DNA from: an uncultured Desulfovibrionaceae bacterium
Lineage (GTDB): Bacteria > Desulfobacterota > Desulfovibrionia > Desulfovibrionales > Desulfovibrionaceae
Length of the DNA: 10,056 bases
Assembly: GCA_947074125.1 (NCBI GenBank)
Contig: CAMTOM010000028.1
Location: forward strand, 1-10,056
Reading direction: 5' to 3'
Shown: one piece after another, positions 1 through 6,547 of the stretch
Layout of the letters: each line of letters starts with the position of its first letter
Position numbering within the stretch: the stretch's first letter is position 1
Position numbers and translations under genes: made by a program
The notes under the pieces: generated by a model
Told to the model about the DNA's origin: nothing
Seen by the model: only the letters and a program-made list of their open reading frames with translations
Databases searched by the model: none

Positions 1-260
1 CTGCACTACTGCACGTACTAAGTGACCAAGAATCAACTGAGTTGCACCAGAGTAGTGATATGTCATACTGGCACGGTGTGGGATAGAAGGATACAGCTAG
101 GCACATGGCAGACGTGGGGGGACAGGTGTTCTATGACGCATGTACAAGACAAGCGAACGAGACGGGCGGGTATCCGGTAACTATGGGGAGAGCTCGGACG
201 AGTACCTGCCAGAAGAAGTGACGCATGTCGTGTGTCATGGGTGGGGCCGTGTCAGAATGA
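1..260. other. Gene-less left edge, nothing recognised
   Basis: I can support no gene here. The forward frames are interrupted early, and the short open frames that cross it have no ribosome binding site or family likeness. Sampled GC rises from about 47% in the first line to about 57% near 200. The 10-base word TGACGCATGT occurs at 134-143 and again at 219-228, which may be chance. It lies beyond the hairpin that seems to end the minus-strand operon, so it is probably intergenic sequence or the edge of a neighbouring locus outside the window. Confidence 0.5.
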
Positions 261-293
261 CGCGGGCTTCGGCAAAAAGCGCTGAAGCCCGCG
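261..293 (-). terminator. GC-rich hairpin, putative terminator of the minus-strand operon
   Basis: A perfect 10-base inverted repeat, CGCGGGCTTC at 261-270 and GAAGCCCGCG at 284-293, can extend inward by three more pairs to a 7-base loop. It begins 27 bases past the stop of the 127-residue gene, where an operon terminator is expected. The weakness is the tail: on the minus strand the stem is followed by TCATTCTGAC, which is U-poor. It may be a Rho-assisted or mRNA-stabilising hairpin, not a classic intrinsic terminator. Confidence 0.55.
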
Positions 294-320
294 AAACAGG
301 TGAAGTCGTTATGATAGCGC

Positions 321-704
321 TTAGTGGCAAAGCAGGTCAATAAGTTCTCTCTGTGCTTTTTCCAGCATGGCAAGTGCTTCCGTATCTGGTGCGGCATTTA
401 CAGGCAAGCTATCACGAATGGCATAGTCGCTTATCCAGTTTTGTTTCTGGGCATCCTGCCAACGGTGTATGCGCAGCGGCAGAAAGAGCCCCAGTTCAGG
501 CACACTGCGAAGGAGGCGCCCTGCTGGAGTTGGGATGTCAAAGAGGAAAAGCACAGAAGGGTGCATGCTGATAAGTTCATCAAAAGCATTGCGTGTATGA
601 TCGATTTCAGCGTGCAAGCGCATGGGAGCCTTGTACAGGGCTTCACGCAGGCGTGTGCGGGCTTCTCCCACAGTGATGGGGCAGGGACAGCGTTGTTCTT
701 TCAT
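321..704 (-). CDS. Hypothetical protein, 127 residues, last gene of the transferase-Sel1 cassette
   Basis: I do not recognise this family. The ATG at 704 is preceded by AAGGA, seven bases upstream of the ATG and abutting the TAA of the Sel1-repeat gene. The intergenic gap is only 11 bases, which supports both the start and co-transcription. The product has no signal peptide or membrane segment and is probably cytoplasmic. Visible features are a Cys-Pro-Cys-Pro stretch at residues 6-9, a basic helical segment near residues 14-40, a hydrophobic VLFLFDIP patch around residues 50-57, a Leu/Pro-rich middle with a Trp-containing segment (IHRWQDAQKQNW), and a C-terminal amphipathic helix that ends in Cys-His. 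The gene is very probably real because of its spacing and ribosome binding site, and because a strong hairpin follows it. Its function is unknown. Being translated after a surface-transferase gene and an exported Sel1 protein suggests a cell-envelope connection, by inference only. Confidence 0.75.
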   Translation of the reverse strand: MKEQRCPCPITVGEARTRLREALYKAPMRLHAEIDHTRNAFDELISMHPSVLFLFDIPTPAGRLLRSVPELGLFLPLRIHRWQDAQKQNWISDYAIRDSLPVNAAPDTEALAMLEKAQRELIDLLCH

Positions 705-715
705 GGAGATGTCCT

Positions 716-2248
716 TTATCGTTGTTTCTGTGTACCCAGTATGGCTTTTGCGTCAGGATCACCACCTGCGGCAGCCTTGCGGAACCAGCGCATGGCCTCG
801 TCTGGATTGCGCTTCACGCCTGTACCCTGATCATACATAATACCGAGGCTGAACTGCGCAGAAGCGTCTCCCAGAGCAGCCGCCTTGCGGTACCATTCCA
901 GCGCTTTTGCATAGTCCTGAGGAATGCCCTGTCCTTCTTCGTACAGGAAGCCCAAGTTATATTGGGCAGGTGCATAGCCCGCTGCTGCTGCTCTGCTATA
1001 CCATTCTACTGCTTTTTCCCAGCTTTGTGGGTAACCACGTCCCTGCGCATACATATACGCCAGATTGTTCTGTGCTTTGGGCATACCCTGACGTGCTGCC
1101 TTTTCAAACCATTCTACTGCTTTGGTATCGCTCTGGTGTGCGCCTTTAGAATGCATATGCAGCCAGCCAAGAGAATACTGGGCATCGCTCAAGCCCTGAT
1201 CCGCTGCACGGGTATACCAGGTTAGAGCTTCTGTGTCATTTTTGGCAACGCCCTGTCCCTGTGCATACAGATAGCCAAGATTATACTGTGCGGTGGCATT
1301 GCCTGCTTCTGCGGCTTTACGGAACCATTGAGCTGCTTCCTGATAATCCTGTGTCACGCCCTTGCCGGAAGAATAGAGTGTCCCCAGACTGTTTTGTGCA
1401 CTGGGATCTCCCAGATTGGCTGCTTGCTGGAAGAAGCGAATGGCGGATGGATAGTCTTGCTTGACGCCATTGCCGGATTCATAGAGGCGCCCCATAACAT
1501 ATGCTGCCTCTGGATTGCCGCTTTCTGCCAGAGGTTTGGCAAAGGCAAAGGCATTGGTATAGTTTTTTGTGTCCAGAGCGCGCTGTACATCTTCAATGCT
1601 TTTCCCTGGAATGCCAGTAGGTTCTGGATCTGCCACTTGTTTGGGGGCGGCAACTTCTTTTTTGCGAACAGGCTGTTCTGCTTTTTGCTGTGGCACAGCG
1701 CTTGTTTTTTCCTGTTTGGGACGTGGCTTGGGAGCCGCCTCTTTTGTTACTGCTTTAGGTTGCTTTGCGGGTGTTGCTTTTTTCTCTTCCGCTTTGGGTT
1801 GAGGGCTGACATCCTGTTCCATTTTTCGCTGTTCTTCTTCAAGACGTTTCAATTCGCGCAAACTTTCTTCGGGGCTGGCGTCTTGACTGAGCTCAGGTGG
1901 TGTAGCAGGCTTGGGTGTCGCTGGACGGGTAATAGGCATTCTTACGACAGGAATATCATTGGCATTTGTCGTTGAAGGTGCTGCTTTTTTTTGTGCTTCT
2001 GCGGGGGGTGTCGCTGGCGTGGGTTTTTTGTCCGCTTTGCGTTGGGCAGCAGTATCCTCTCGTGCTGGAGAAGGTGTGGCTGCGGGAGGAGGAGAAGGTG
2101 CTGCAAGTGCCTCCTCTTTGCTAGACGGTGTAGGAAGGGTGTGACTTTCTTTATTGATGCGAAAGCGCACTTCCTCTCCTTGTGTTTCTGCAGCAAATGC
2201 TGTGTGACATAGCAAAGTGCAAAAGCAAAAGGCAGCGATCTTGTTCAT
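716..2248 (-). CDS. Exported Sel1-like repeat protein with a long disordered linker
   Basis: The 510-residue product starts with a signal peptide (MNKIAAFCFCTLLCHTAFA) and a likely signal peptidase I cut after Ala19, so it should act in the periplasm. Residues 20-243 are a low-complexity Pro/Ala/Lys/Glu-rich linker with a short charged helix near LRELKRLEEEQRKMEQ. Residues 244-495 are seven consecutive 36-residue Sel1 (TPR-like) repeats of the type GxxxAQxxLGxxYxxGxGV...A..W..KAA, and a partial eighth runs to the C terminus. Sel1 repeats form alpha-solenoids that bind protein partners, so a scaffold or adaptor role is likely; no catalytic domain is visible. I chose the start at 2248 over an upstream in-frame ATG at 2383 because the upstream start would put 45 residues before the signal peptide and overlap the preceding gene by 115 bases. 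The gap to the transferase gene upstream is 20 bases and to the next gene 11, so these three are probably one operon. Confidence 0.9.
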   Translation of the reverse strand: MNKIAAFCFCTLLCHTAFAAETQGEEVRFRINKESHTLPTPSSKEEALAAPSPPPAATPSPAREDTAAQRKADKKPTPATPPAEAQKKAAPSTTNANDIPVVRMPITRPATPKPATPPELSQDASPEESLRELKRLEEEQRKMEQDVSPQPKAEEKKATPAKQPKAVTKEAAPKPRPKQEKTSAVPQQKAEQPVRKKEVAAPKQVADPEPTGIPGKSIEDVQRALDTKNYTNAFAFAKPLAESGNPEAAYVMGRLYESGNGVKQDYPSAIRFFQQAANLGDPSAQNSLGTLYSSGKGVTQDYQEAAQWFRKAAEAGNATAQYNLGYLYAQGQGVAKNDTEALTWYTRAADQGLSDAQYSLGWLHMHSKGAHQSDTKAVEWFEKAARQGMPKAQNNLAYMYAQGRGYPQSWEKAVEWYSRAAAAGYAPAQYNLGFLYEEGQGIPQDYAKALEWYRKAAALGDASAQFSLGIMYDQGTGVKRNPDEAMRWFRKAAAGGDPDAKAILGTQKQR

Positions 2249-2268
2249 GATGGTTTTCTCGTGGCCTG

Positions 2269-4029
2269 TTACAGTTTGTTGAGCGCATCGCGCCAGAAAA
2301 TGAGTGGGTTTGCCGGTTCTGTGTAGGCAAAATGTGCGATCCAGTGATGGCGGGCATCCTGGATGGCCGGACTTTGCCACCACTCATGGGGAGCGTCCCA
2401 TATTTCAATACTTTTGAGTGCGGCATCCTCTGGGTTTGAAAACCAGATTTCCGCTTCTTTCAGTATTTTTACAGCAGCGTTTGCTTCTGGAGAAAGTGGC
2501 CAGGCGTCTTTGTTCCAGTAAGCGATCAGGGGAATATTTGCTGTCATGGCCATTGCCATTGCCGTCCCATAATGGTCAAGCACAGCCAGACGGCATTCAG
2601 GCAGATAGTGGTGTAGCTGTCTGGTACACAGGTGAATTTGGGGGAAGCGCGGTAAAAGCCAGGGAGCATCCTCCAAAAATCCTGAACGTGATGTGTGAGG
2701 AAAATAGAGGCATTGCTCAAGTATGGGGCGTGGCAGCTTCTGGAAAAATACTTCCTTCAAATGACGGTATTCGGGCCATTGTAGAGGGGTTGGCAGCGAG
2801 TCCATCTGGCAGGAGAGAAGGGGCATGCCTTTACTGGCAAAGAGCATATACTTACCTGCATTATGCCGCATAGTTTGCAGAGCGGTGAGCTTGAAATTGG
2901 GAAGGCGTAGAAAGTTTCCTTCGTAATCGCTGTGCTGCTGCCATCCCCATGTTGCATACGCATGTTGACTGTAGGCGATAAATGAGGCGCCACACGAAAC
3001 GGCAGCCTGTCCTTCATGTCCGGCATCTTGAACGACAAGTAAACGATGACCCTTGCCGCGCCAGAGAGCAATTTGCTGCCGGTAGGCAATGTCATCGTAG
3101 GCTTTGAGGTGTACAACTTTGAGTTTGGGGCGTGTGCTGTGGCGCAGTGCGTGCGGATGTTTGACTGTACGCAATGACACAGGGAGCATCGCTAACATCA
3201 GGGGCAGTGTGGGGCAGGGAAAATTCAGTTCCCGCCCGCATTGAGATGTACTGTAGCGATTAAGGGGGCGTGAGGCATCGTGAGCCGTATTGCCGAGATG
3301 GCAGGAAAGGTGCAAAGCCTGCATCAGACTCGCGCCATGAATACGGGAAAAAGGCAGTGCCCGTATGAGGCGCGATAGTGCACTTTGAAAAATAGTACGC
3401 TTTGTTTTTCCCGTAACGTCTGATGCCGTATAGGTAAGGTGTACAGCAGGCAGCAATATTTTTTCCCATTGCTGAGGCCATGCGGCTTCCAGAAGGCGGG
3501 AAAAAATCCAGTGATTGAACTCCAGACCAAGAGCACCATGGTGTATGAACGATTCTTCTGTTGCGAAAAGAAAGGTAGACTCTGTGGGGAGTAAGGGAAC
3601 GCATAGTGGTTCATCACCCCACAGGCGTACAATCGCCTGAATGCGGAGCCAGCGATCAAGCAGGGTTTGTGCGGCAACAATAGACCAGGGGCCAAACAGC
3701 ATTTCCCAGTATGGCGCAGGAAGTGCTGTTGGAATATGTGCTGGTGGGGGTACGCTGGAAAAACGTTCGTAGAGTGCCGCAGATTTGGAAAGCTGGAATA
3801 CGCAGGCAGGGAGGAGTTCAAGTGTGTTGGCGGCCAGCGTTTTTGCTTCTTCGGCTGCGCATTTCATGTGTTCCGTTTCCCAGAGAGGTTCTGGGGGAAA
3901 GGAAGTATTTTGCCAGTTCGGGAAAAAATCTTCCTGACCTGCGAAGCACCAGGGACCAGCCGGAAGGTGGGTTTCTGGCGTACTTTTGAGGGGCATGCGC
4001 CCGAAAATGAGTGTGCGTTGTGTACTCAT
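2269..4029 (-). CDS. LIC12162-family putative surface-polysaccharide transferase
   Basis: The 586-residue product matches my memory of the LIC12162 family (TIGR04331), putative transferases usually found in O-antigen or surface-glycan loci. Supporting features are an N-terminal RTLI start (residues 5-8), YWEMLFGPW (107-115) followed by a DRW helix, a central QDAGHEG segment (334-340) and YATWGW (358-363). The C-terminal glycosyltransferase-B-like end has LDHYGTAMAMAM (484-495), NIPLIAYWNKDAWPL (498-512), a Glu/Asp-rich helix and WWQSPAIQDAR (550-560). No signal peptide or transmembrane segment is evident, so it should act in the cytoplasm or at the inner-membrane face. The exact substrate is unknown. 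The ATG at 4029 has no clear Shine-Dalgarno sequence but gives the expected family N terminus. The gene lies 146 bases after dus and 20 bases before the Sel1-repeat gene. No other glycan genes flank it on this side, which is unusual for the family. Confidence 0.8.
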   Translation of the reverse strand: MSTQRTLIFGRMPLKSTPETHLPAGPWCFAGQEDFFPNWQNTSFPPEPLWETEHMKCAAEEAKTLAANTLELLPACVFQLSKSAALYERFSSVPPPAHIPTALPAPYWEMLFGPWSIVAAQTLLDRWLRIQAIVRLWGDEPLCVPLLPTESTFLFATEESFIHHGALGLEFNHWIFSRLLEAAWPQQWEKILLPAVHLTYTASDVTGKTKRTIFQSALSRLIRALPFSRIHGASLMQALHLSCHLGNTAHDASRPLNRYSTSQCGRELNFPCPTLPLMLAMLPVSLRTVKHPHALRHSTRPKLKVVHLKAYDDIAYRQQIALWRGKGHRLLVVQDAGHEGQAAVSCGASFIAYSQHAYATWGWQQHSDYEGNFLRLPNFKLTALQTMRHNAGKYMLFASKGMPLLSCQMDSLPTPLQWPEYRHLKEVFFQKLPRPILEQCLYFPHTSRSGFLEDAPWLLPRFPQIHLCTRQLHHYLPECRLAVLDHYGTAMAMAMTANIPLIAYWNKDAWPLSPEANAAVKILKEAEIWFSNPEDAALKSIEIWDAPHEWWQSPAIQDARHHWIAHFAYTEPANPLIFWRDALNKL

Positions 4030-4064
4030 AAGCAGTATAGATTTATAAAGGATAGTTCTACAGC

Positions 4065-4093
4065 GAGTATCAAATACTCACCAATAAAGTGAG
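4065..4093 (-). promoter_or_regulatory. Two overlapping dyads upstream of the transferase gene
   Basis: In the 146-base gap between dus and the transferase gene, GAGTAT (4065-4070) and ATACTC (4074-4079) form a near-perfect dyad with a 3-base centre. A second dyad, CTCAC (4077-4081) and GTGAG (4089-4093), shares bases with the first, so as RNA the two are mutually exclusive. This could be an operator or a small RNA switch. I see no convincing -35/-10 pair next to it: the best boxes, TTGATA and TATAAA, are about 20 bases apart on the minus strand. Confidence 0.25.
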
Positions 4094-4175
4094 CTCTCTA
4101 TGTAGCGTGGATGCACTGGAAAAGAAAGAGGAAAAAGTAGGGCAGGACGGGTAGATAACTGTAAAAAGTGCTGTG

Positions 4176-5180
4176 CTAGATGGTCTGCGTTGGTGCAGTG
4201 TAGGTAAAGAAGCTATCAAGCGCATGTTCCAGGTGTTCCCATTCCGTACAGCGACTCAGTTCTTGCCGCAAAACGCGAACTCCAGGGATATGACGGACAT
4301 AACGGGGAACAAAGGTACGCATCTTGAAGAGGGCAGTATGCTCATTGCCGTATTGGCGAGCCAGTATCGCGTGTCTGCGTATCCGTTCACGGATGACCTC
4401 ACGGCTTTGAGGAAGAGGAGGGGTGCCCTGTAAAAGAGAACGATGTTCCATGAAAATGGCAGGATTTTGCATGGCGCCTCTGGCGTACATGACAGTATCG
4501 GCAGAGGTTTCTTGCAGGCATCGCATACCGTCGGCTGCGCTGAAGAGGTCTCCGCTGGCAATCAGAGGAATACTGAGTTGTTGCTTAAGTGTTTTGAGGC
4601 ACTCCCATTGTGCTTCTCCACCAAAGCCTTGCCTTGCATAACGGGGATGCAGTGTGATCCAGCCTGCTCCAAGGCGCTCAAGTTCCAAAGGAAGCGTATG
4701 CCATATATCTTGCTTGTTATCCCAGCCAAGGCGTATTTTAAAGCCAGCATGTCCTTTGCCGGCAGCGCGAATAATGGCTTCAGCTACCTTGAGAACATGG
4801 TCTGGGTTTTTGAGAAGTGCCGCGCCTGAAGCTGTACGTGTTACCTTGGGTACAGAGCAGCCCATATTCAGGTCAAACCAAAGGTGTCCTTCTGCGCGCA
4901 AACGGCAGATGGCTTCAGCCAAAATGTCGCTTTCTGCCCCAAAAATCTGACAAACCAAAGGATTGTCCTCCGGTATTGTCTGAAGAAGCTCTTTCGTGCC
5001 TGGGCTATTATACAATAAGCCCTTGGCGCTGATCATTTCTGTGCAGCAGACCGCAGCGCCATGTTCTCTGCAAAGCAGGCGGAATGGAAGATCGGAGTAA
5101 CCTGCGAGGGGGGCAAGCCAGGGCGCTTCTTTCGTAAATGGAAGAATTCGGCTTGCGTTTTTGAATATGGTATCAGGCAT
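4176..5180 (-). CDS. dusB: tRNA-dihydrouridine synthase, DusB-like
   Basis: This is an FMN-dependent enzyme that reduces uridine to dihydrouridine in tRNA D-loops, acting in the cytoplasm. At 334 residues its length is normal for the family. Visible motifs in order are the phosphate/FMN entry motif LAPLAGYSDLPFR (22-34), TEMISAKGL (47-55), QIFGAE (78-83), the catalytic block DLNMGCSVPKV (103-113) with the active-site Cys at 108, LLKNP (122-126), the flavin-contacting Lys in FKIRLGWD (147-154), LHPRYARQGFGG (177-188) with His178 and Arg180, IASGD (207-211) and ARGAMQNP (233-240). Small departures from the usual motifs are Ser for the common Pro after the catalytic Cys and ASGD for the more common ANGD. 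The subfamily assignment (DusB-like rather than DusA or DusC) rests on the TEMxSAKG and QIFG motifs and is less certain than the family. The start at 5180 lacks a strong ribosome binding site. Confidence 0.93.
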   Translation of the reverse strand: MPDTIFKNASRILPFTKEAPWLAPLAGYSDLPFRLLCREHGAAVCCTEMISAKGLLYNSPGTKELLQTIPEDNPLVCQIFGAESDILAEAICRLRAEGHLWFDLNMGCSVPKVTRTASGAALLKNPDHVLKVAEAIIRAAGKGHAGFKIRLGWDNKQDIWHTLPLELERLGAGWITLHPRYARQGFGGEAQWECLKTLKQQLSIPLIASGDLFSAADGMRCLQETSADTVMYARGAMQNPAIFMEHRSLLQGTPPLPQSREVIRERIRRHAILARQYGNEHTALFKMRTFVPRYVRHIPGVRVLRQELSRCTEWEHLEHALDSFFTYTAPTQTI

Positions 5181-5460
5181 AAAAATTTTTACATTTCACC
5201 AGGGAGAGTGTGTGAAAAACAAAAAAAGATGTGGAAAAATGGCATGTTAGTTGTGATGGCTCTAGGGCAGTATGCCTTGCTCTGCTCTTGTTGGCAAGGG
5301 GAGAAGGGGGAGAGAATAGCTCGCTATGGTAGAAAATACTTGTGCTTGCCTAACAAAATATATATCTTTGGCTACTTCTTTTCTTTTGTTTTTTCTCGCT
5401 TCCGGGACAAGTGTGACTGCCGGAACGTTATTAACTGAATTACAGTAAATGAGGATATTC
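5181..5460. promoter_or_regulatory. Divergent spacer between dus and the OmpH-like gene
   Basis: This 280-base spacer must hold the start signals for both divergent genes, but I cannot assign a strong promoter to either. An AT-rich stretch around 5355-5366 is a possible -10 area. A perfect 6-base inverted repeat, TTCCGG at 5400-5405 and CCGGAA at 5420-5425, lies 35 bases before the lipoprotein start and could be an operator or leader hairpin. TATTAA at 5429-5434 is a possible -10, although its best -35 (GGGACA) is 19 bases away. A 69-codon open frame from 5229 lacks a ribosome binding site and is not annotated. Confidence 0.35.
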
Positions 5461-6462
5461 ATGCGTAATGCTCTTTGTGCCGTGCTTTTGTTCGCGGCTT
5501 CTCTTCTTCCTGCTTGTGAGCAGATTCAGTCAGGCCCCAAGATTGGTGTGGTAGATACCGCCAGAGCTCTTCGGGAAAGCGCTTTGGGAAAAGCTGGCGT
5601 TAAATTTCTGGAAGATATGCAGACAGGCATGCAGAAAGAACTGACCTTATTGCAGGACAAAGTACAGAAAAAGCCTGGTGATGAGGCATTACAGCAGCAA
5701 TTGCAGACCCTGTATATGGAATTGCAACAGCGCATGGGCAATGAGCAGCAAGCAATTTTGACACAGATTAACGACGTATTTCAGCGTACTATTGTCACTT
5801 TCCGCACAGAGAGCGGTTTTCAGATTATTATGCCCTCAGAGGCAACGCTGTCTTTTGACAAGGCTGTGGACGTAACGGATGCTATCATTGTAGCAATGGA
5901 TAAAGAAAAAGTGGACTTTGCCATTGTGAACAGCAATGTGCCCGTAGCTGCGCCAACACCTCCGGCAGTTGATATTGACGCGCCTGCTTTGGAGATGCCT
6001 GCTGGCTCAGATCTGCCTGCTGGCTCAGATCTGCCTCCTCTTGAAGATGCTGATGCGCCACAGTTACAGGATGAAGGTGCCTCTCCTGAAACTCCAGAAG
6101 CGGCAAAACCTGCTCCTGCAGCCAAGGGAAATGCTAAAGATGCGGCTGCACCCAAAAAAGAAAAAAGTACGGTAGCACCTGGTGCGACTGAAGGGCAGGA
6201 AAAGGCGAAGCCTGCTGCCAAGCCTAAAGATGCTGTTCGTCAGCCAGTCAAAAAAAGTACTGATAGACAGGGAGCCAGAAGCGATCTTGATGAAGGCGGT
6301 ATTCCCATGCGTCGGATTGAACCTTCAGGTGATGCGATATCACCCGCTGCCGGTCCCATGACGGATGATCCTGTACTGGCGCCTTCTTCCAATACATCCG
6401 CCCCTGGGGCAGCCCCTTCACTTGATGCCAAGGAGCTTTTAAATCCTGCATCCGCACAATAA
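5461..6462 (+). CDS. Skp/OmpH-family lipoprotein with long Pro/Ala/Lys-rich tail
   Basis: The 333-residue product begins with a lipoprotein signal, MRNALCAVLLFAASLLPAC, whose lipobox Cys is residue 19, so it should be lipid-anchored and face the periplasm. Residues 27-40 (KIGVVDTARALRES) are the typical OmpH/Skp strand. Residues about 41-115 are a Gln/Glu/Lys-rich coiled coil corresponding to the chaperone arms, and residues 119-150 (FQIIMPSEATLSF, then VDVTDAI) are the closing strand and helix of the Skp body. Skp proteins bind unfolded outer-membrane proteins and are usually near 160-190 residues. Here a low-complexity tail of about 175 residues follows, rich in Pro, Ala, Lys and Asp. I prefer the ATG at 5461 over the in-frame ATG at 5449 because GAGGA (5451-5455) is correctly placed for 5461 and nothing is placed for 5449. 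The gene seems monocistronic, with a hairpin terminator 20 bases downstream of its stop. Confidence 0.88.
   Translation: MRNALCAVLLFAASLLPACEQIQSGPKIGVVDTARALRESALGKAGVKFLEDMQTGMQKELTLLQDKVQKKPGDEALQQQLQTLYMELQQRMGNEQQAILTQINDVFQRTIVTFRTESGFQIIMPSEATLSFDKAVDVTDAIIVAMDKEKVDFAIVNSNVPVAAPTPPAVDIDAPALEMPAGSDLPAGSDLPPLEDADAPQLQDEGASPETPEAAKPAPAAKGNAKDAAAPKKEKSTVAPGATEGQEKAKPAAKPKDAVRQPVKKSTDRQGARSDLDEGGIPMRRIEPSGDAISPAAGPMTDDPVLAPSSNTSAPGAAPSLDAKELLNPASAQ
6001..6036 (+). repeat. Perfect 18-base tandem duplication within the lipoprotein gene
   Basis: The unit GCTGGCTCAGATCTGCCT occurs twice, head to tail, at 6001-6018 and 6019-6036. It encodes AGSDLP twice (residues 181-192) at the start of the disordered tail. 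The copies are identical, with no silent differences, which suggests a recent slippage event. The reading frame is kept. Confidence 0.95.
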
Positions 6463-6482
6463 TTTTTAAAAAATCTCGTTTG

Positions 6483-6533
6483 ATCCGTACAGCAATACGC
6501 ACAGTGTGTGCTGCTGTACGGATTTTTTGTTTT
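6483..6533 (+). terminator. Intrinsic terminator, probably shared by convergent genes
   Basis: A 12-base stem, ATCCGTACAGCA (6483-6494) with TGCTGTACGGAT (6512-6523), encloses an inner hairpin GCACA (6499-6503) with TGTGC (6507-6511). It is followed on the plus strand by TTTTTTGTTTT, so it should end the OmpH-like lipoprotein transcript. On the minus strand a run of six T lies about eight bases past the stem, so it may also work, less well, for sfsA, whose stop is only about 25 bases from the stem. Confidence 0.88.
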
Positions 6534-6547
6534 CAGGGCGCTTGTTT

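Noticed and set aside
324..830. Plus-strand open frame of 168 codons
   Set aside because: It is antisense to two minus-strand genes joined by a good ribosome binding site. It has no ribosome binding site of its own and no recognisable domain.
1328..1975. Plus-strand open frame of 215 codons antisense to the Sel1-repeat gene
   Set aside because: Its Phe/Cys/Leu-rich product is the mirror of the repetitive Pro/Ala/Lys-rich gene on the other strand. It has no ribosome binding site or family likeness.
2249..2383. In-frame upstream start for the Sel1-repeat protein adding 45 residues
   Set aside because: It would bury the signal peptide inside the protein and overlap the transferase gene by 115 bases.
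5229..5438. 69-codon plus-strand frame with a vaguely lipobox-like start (ALLCSC)
   Set aside because: No Shine-Dalgarno sequence precedes it. It lies in the divergent spacer and its composition does not look coding.
5449..5460. Upstream ATG for the Skp-like lipoprotein
   Set aside because: There is no ribosome binding site before it, whereas GAGGA is well placed for the ATG at 5461.
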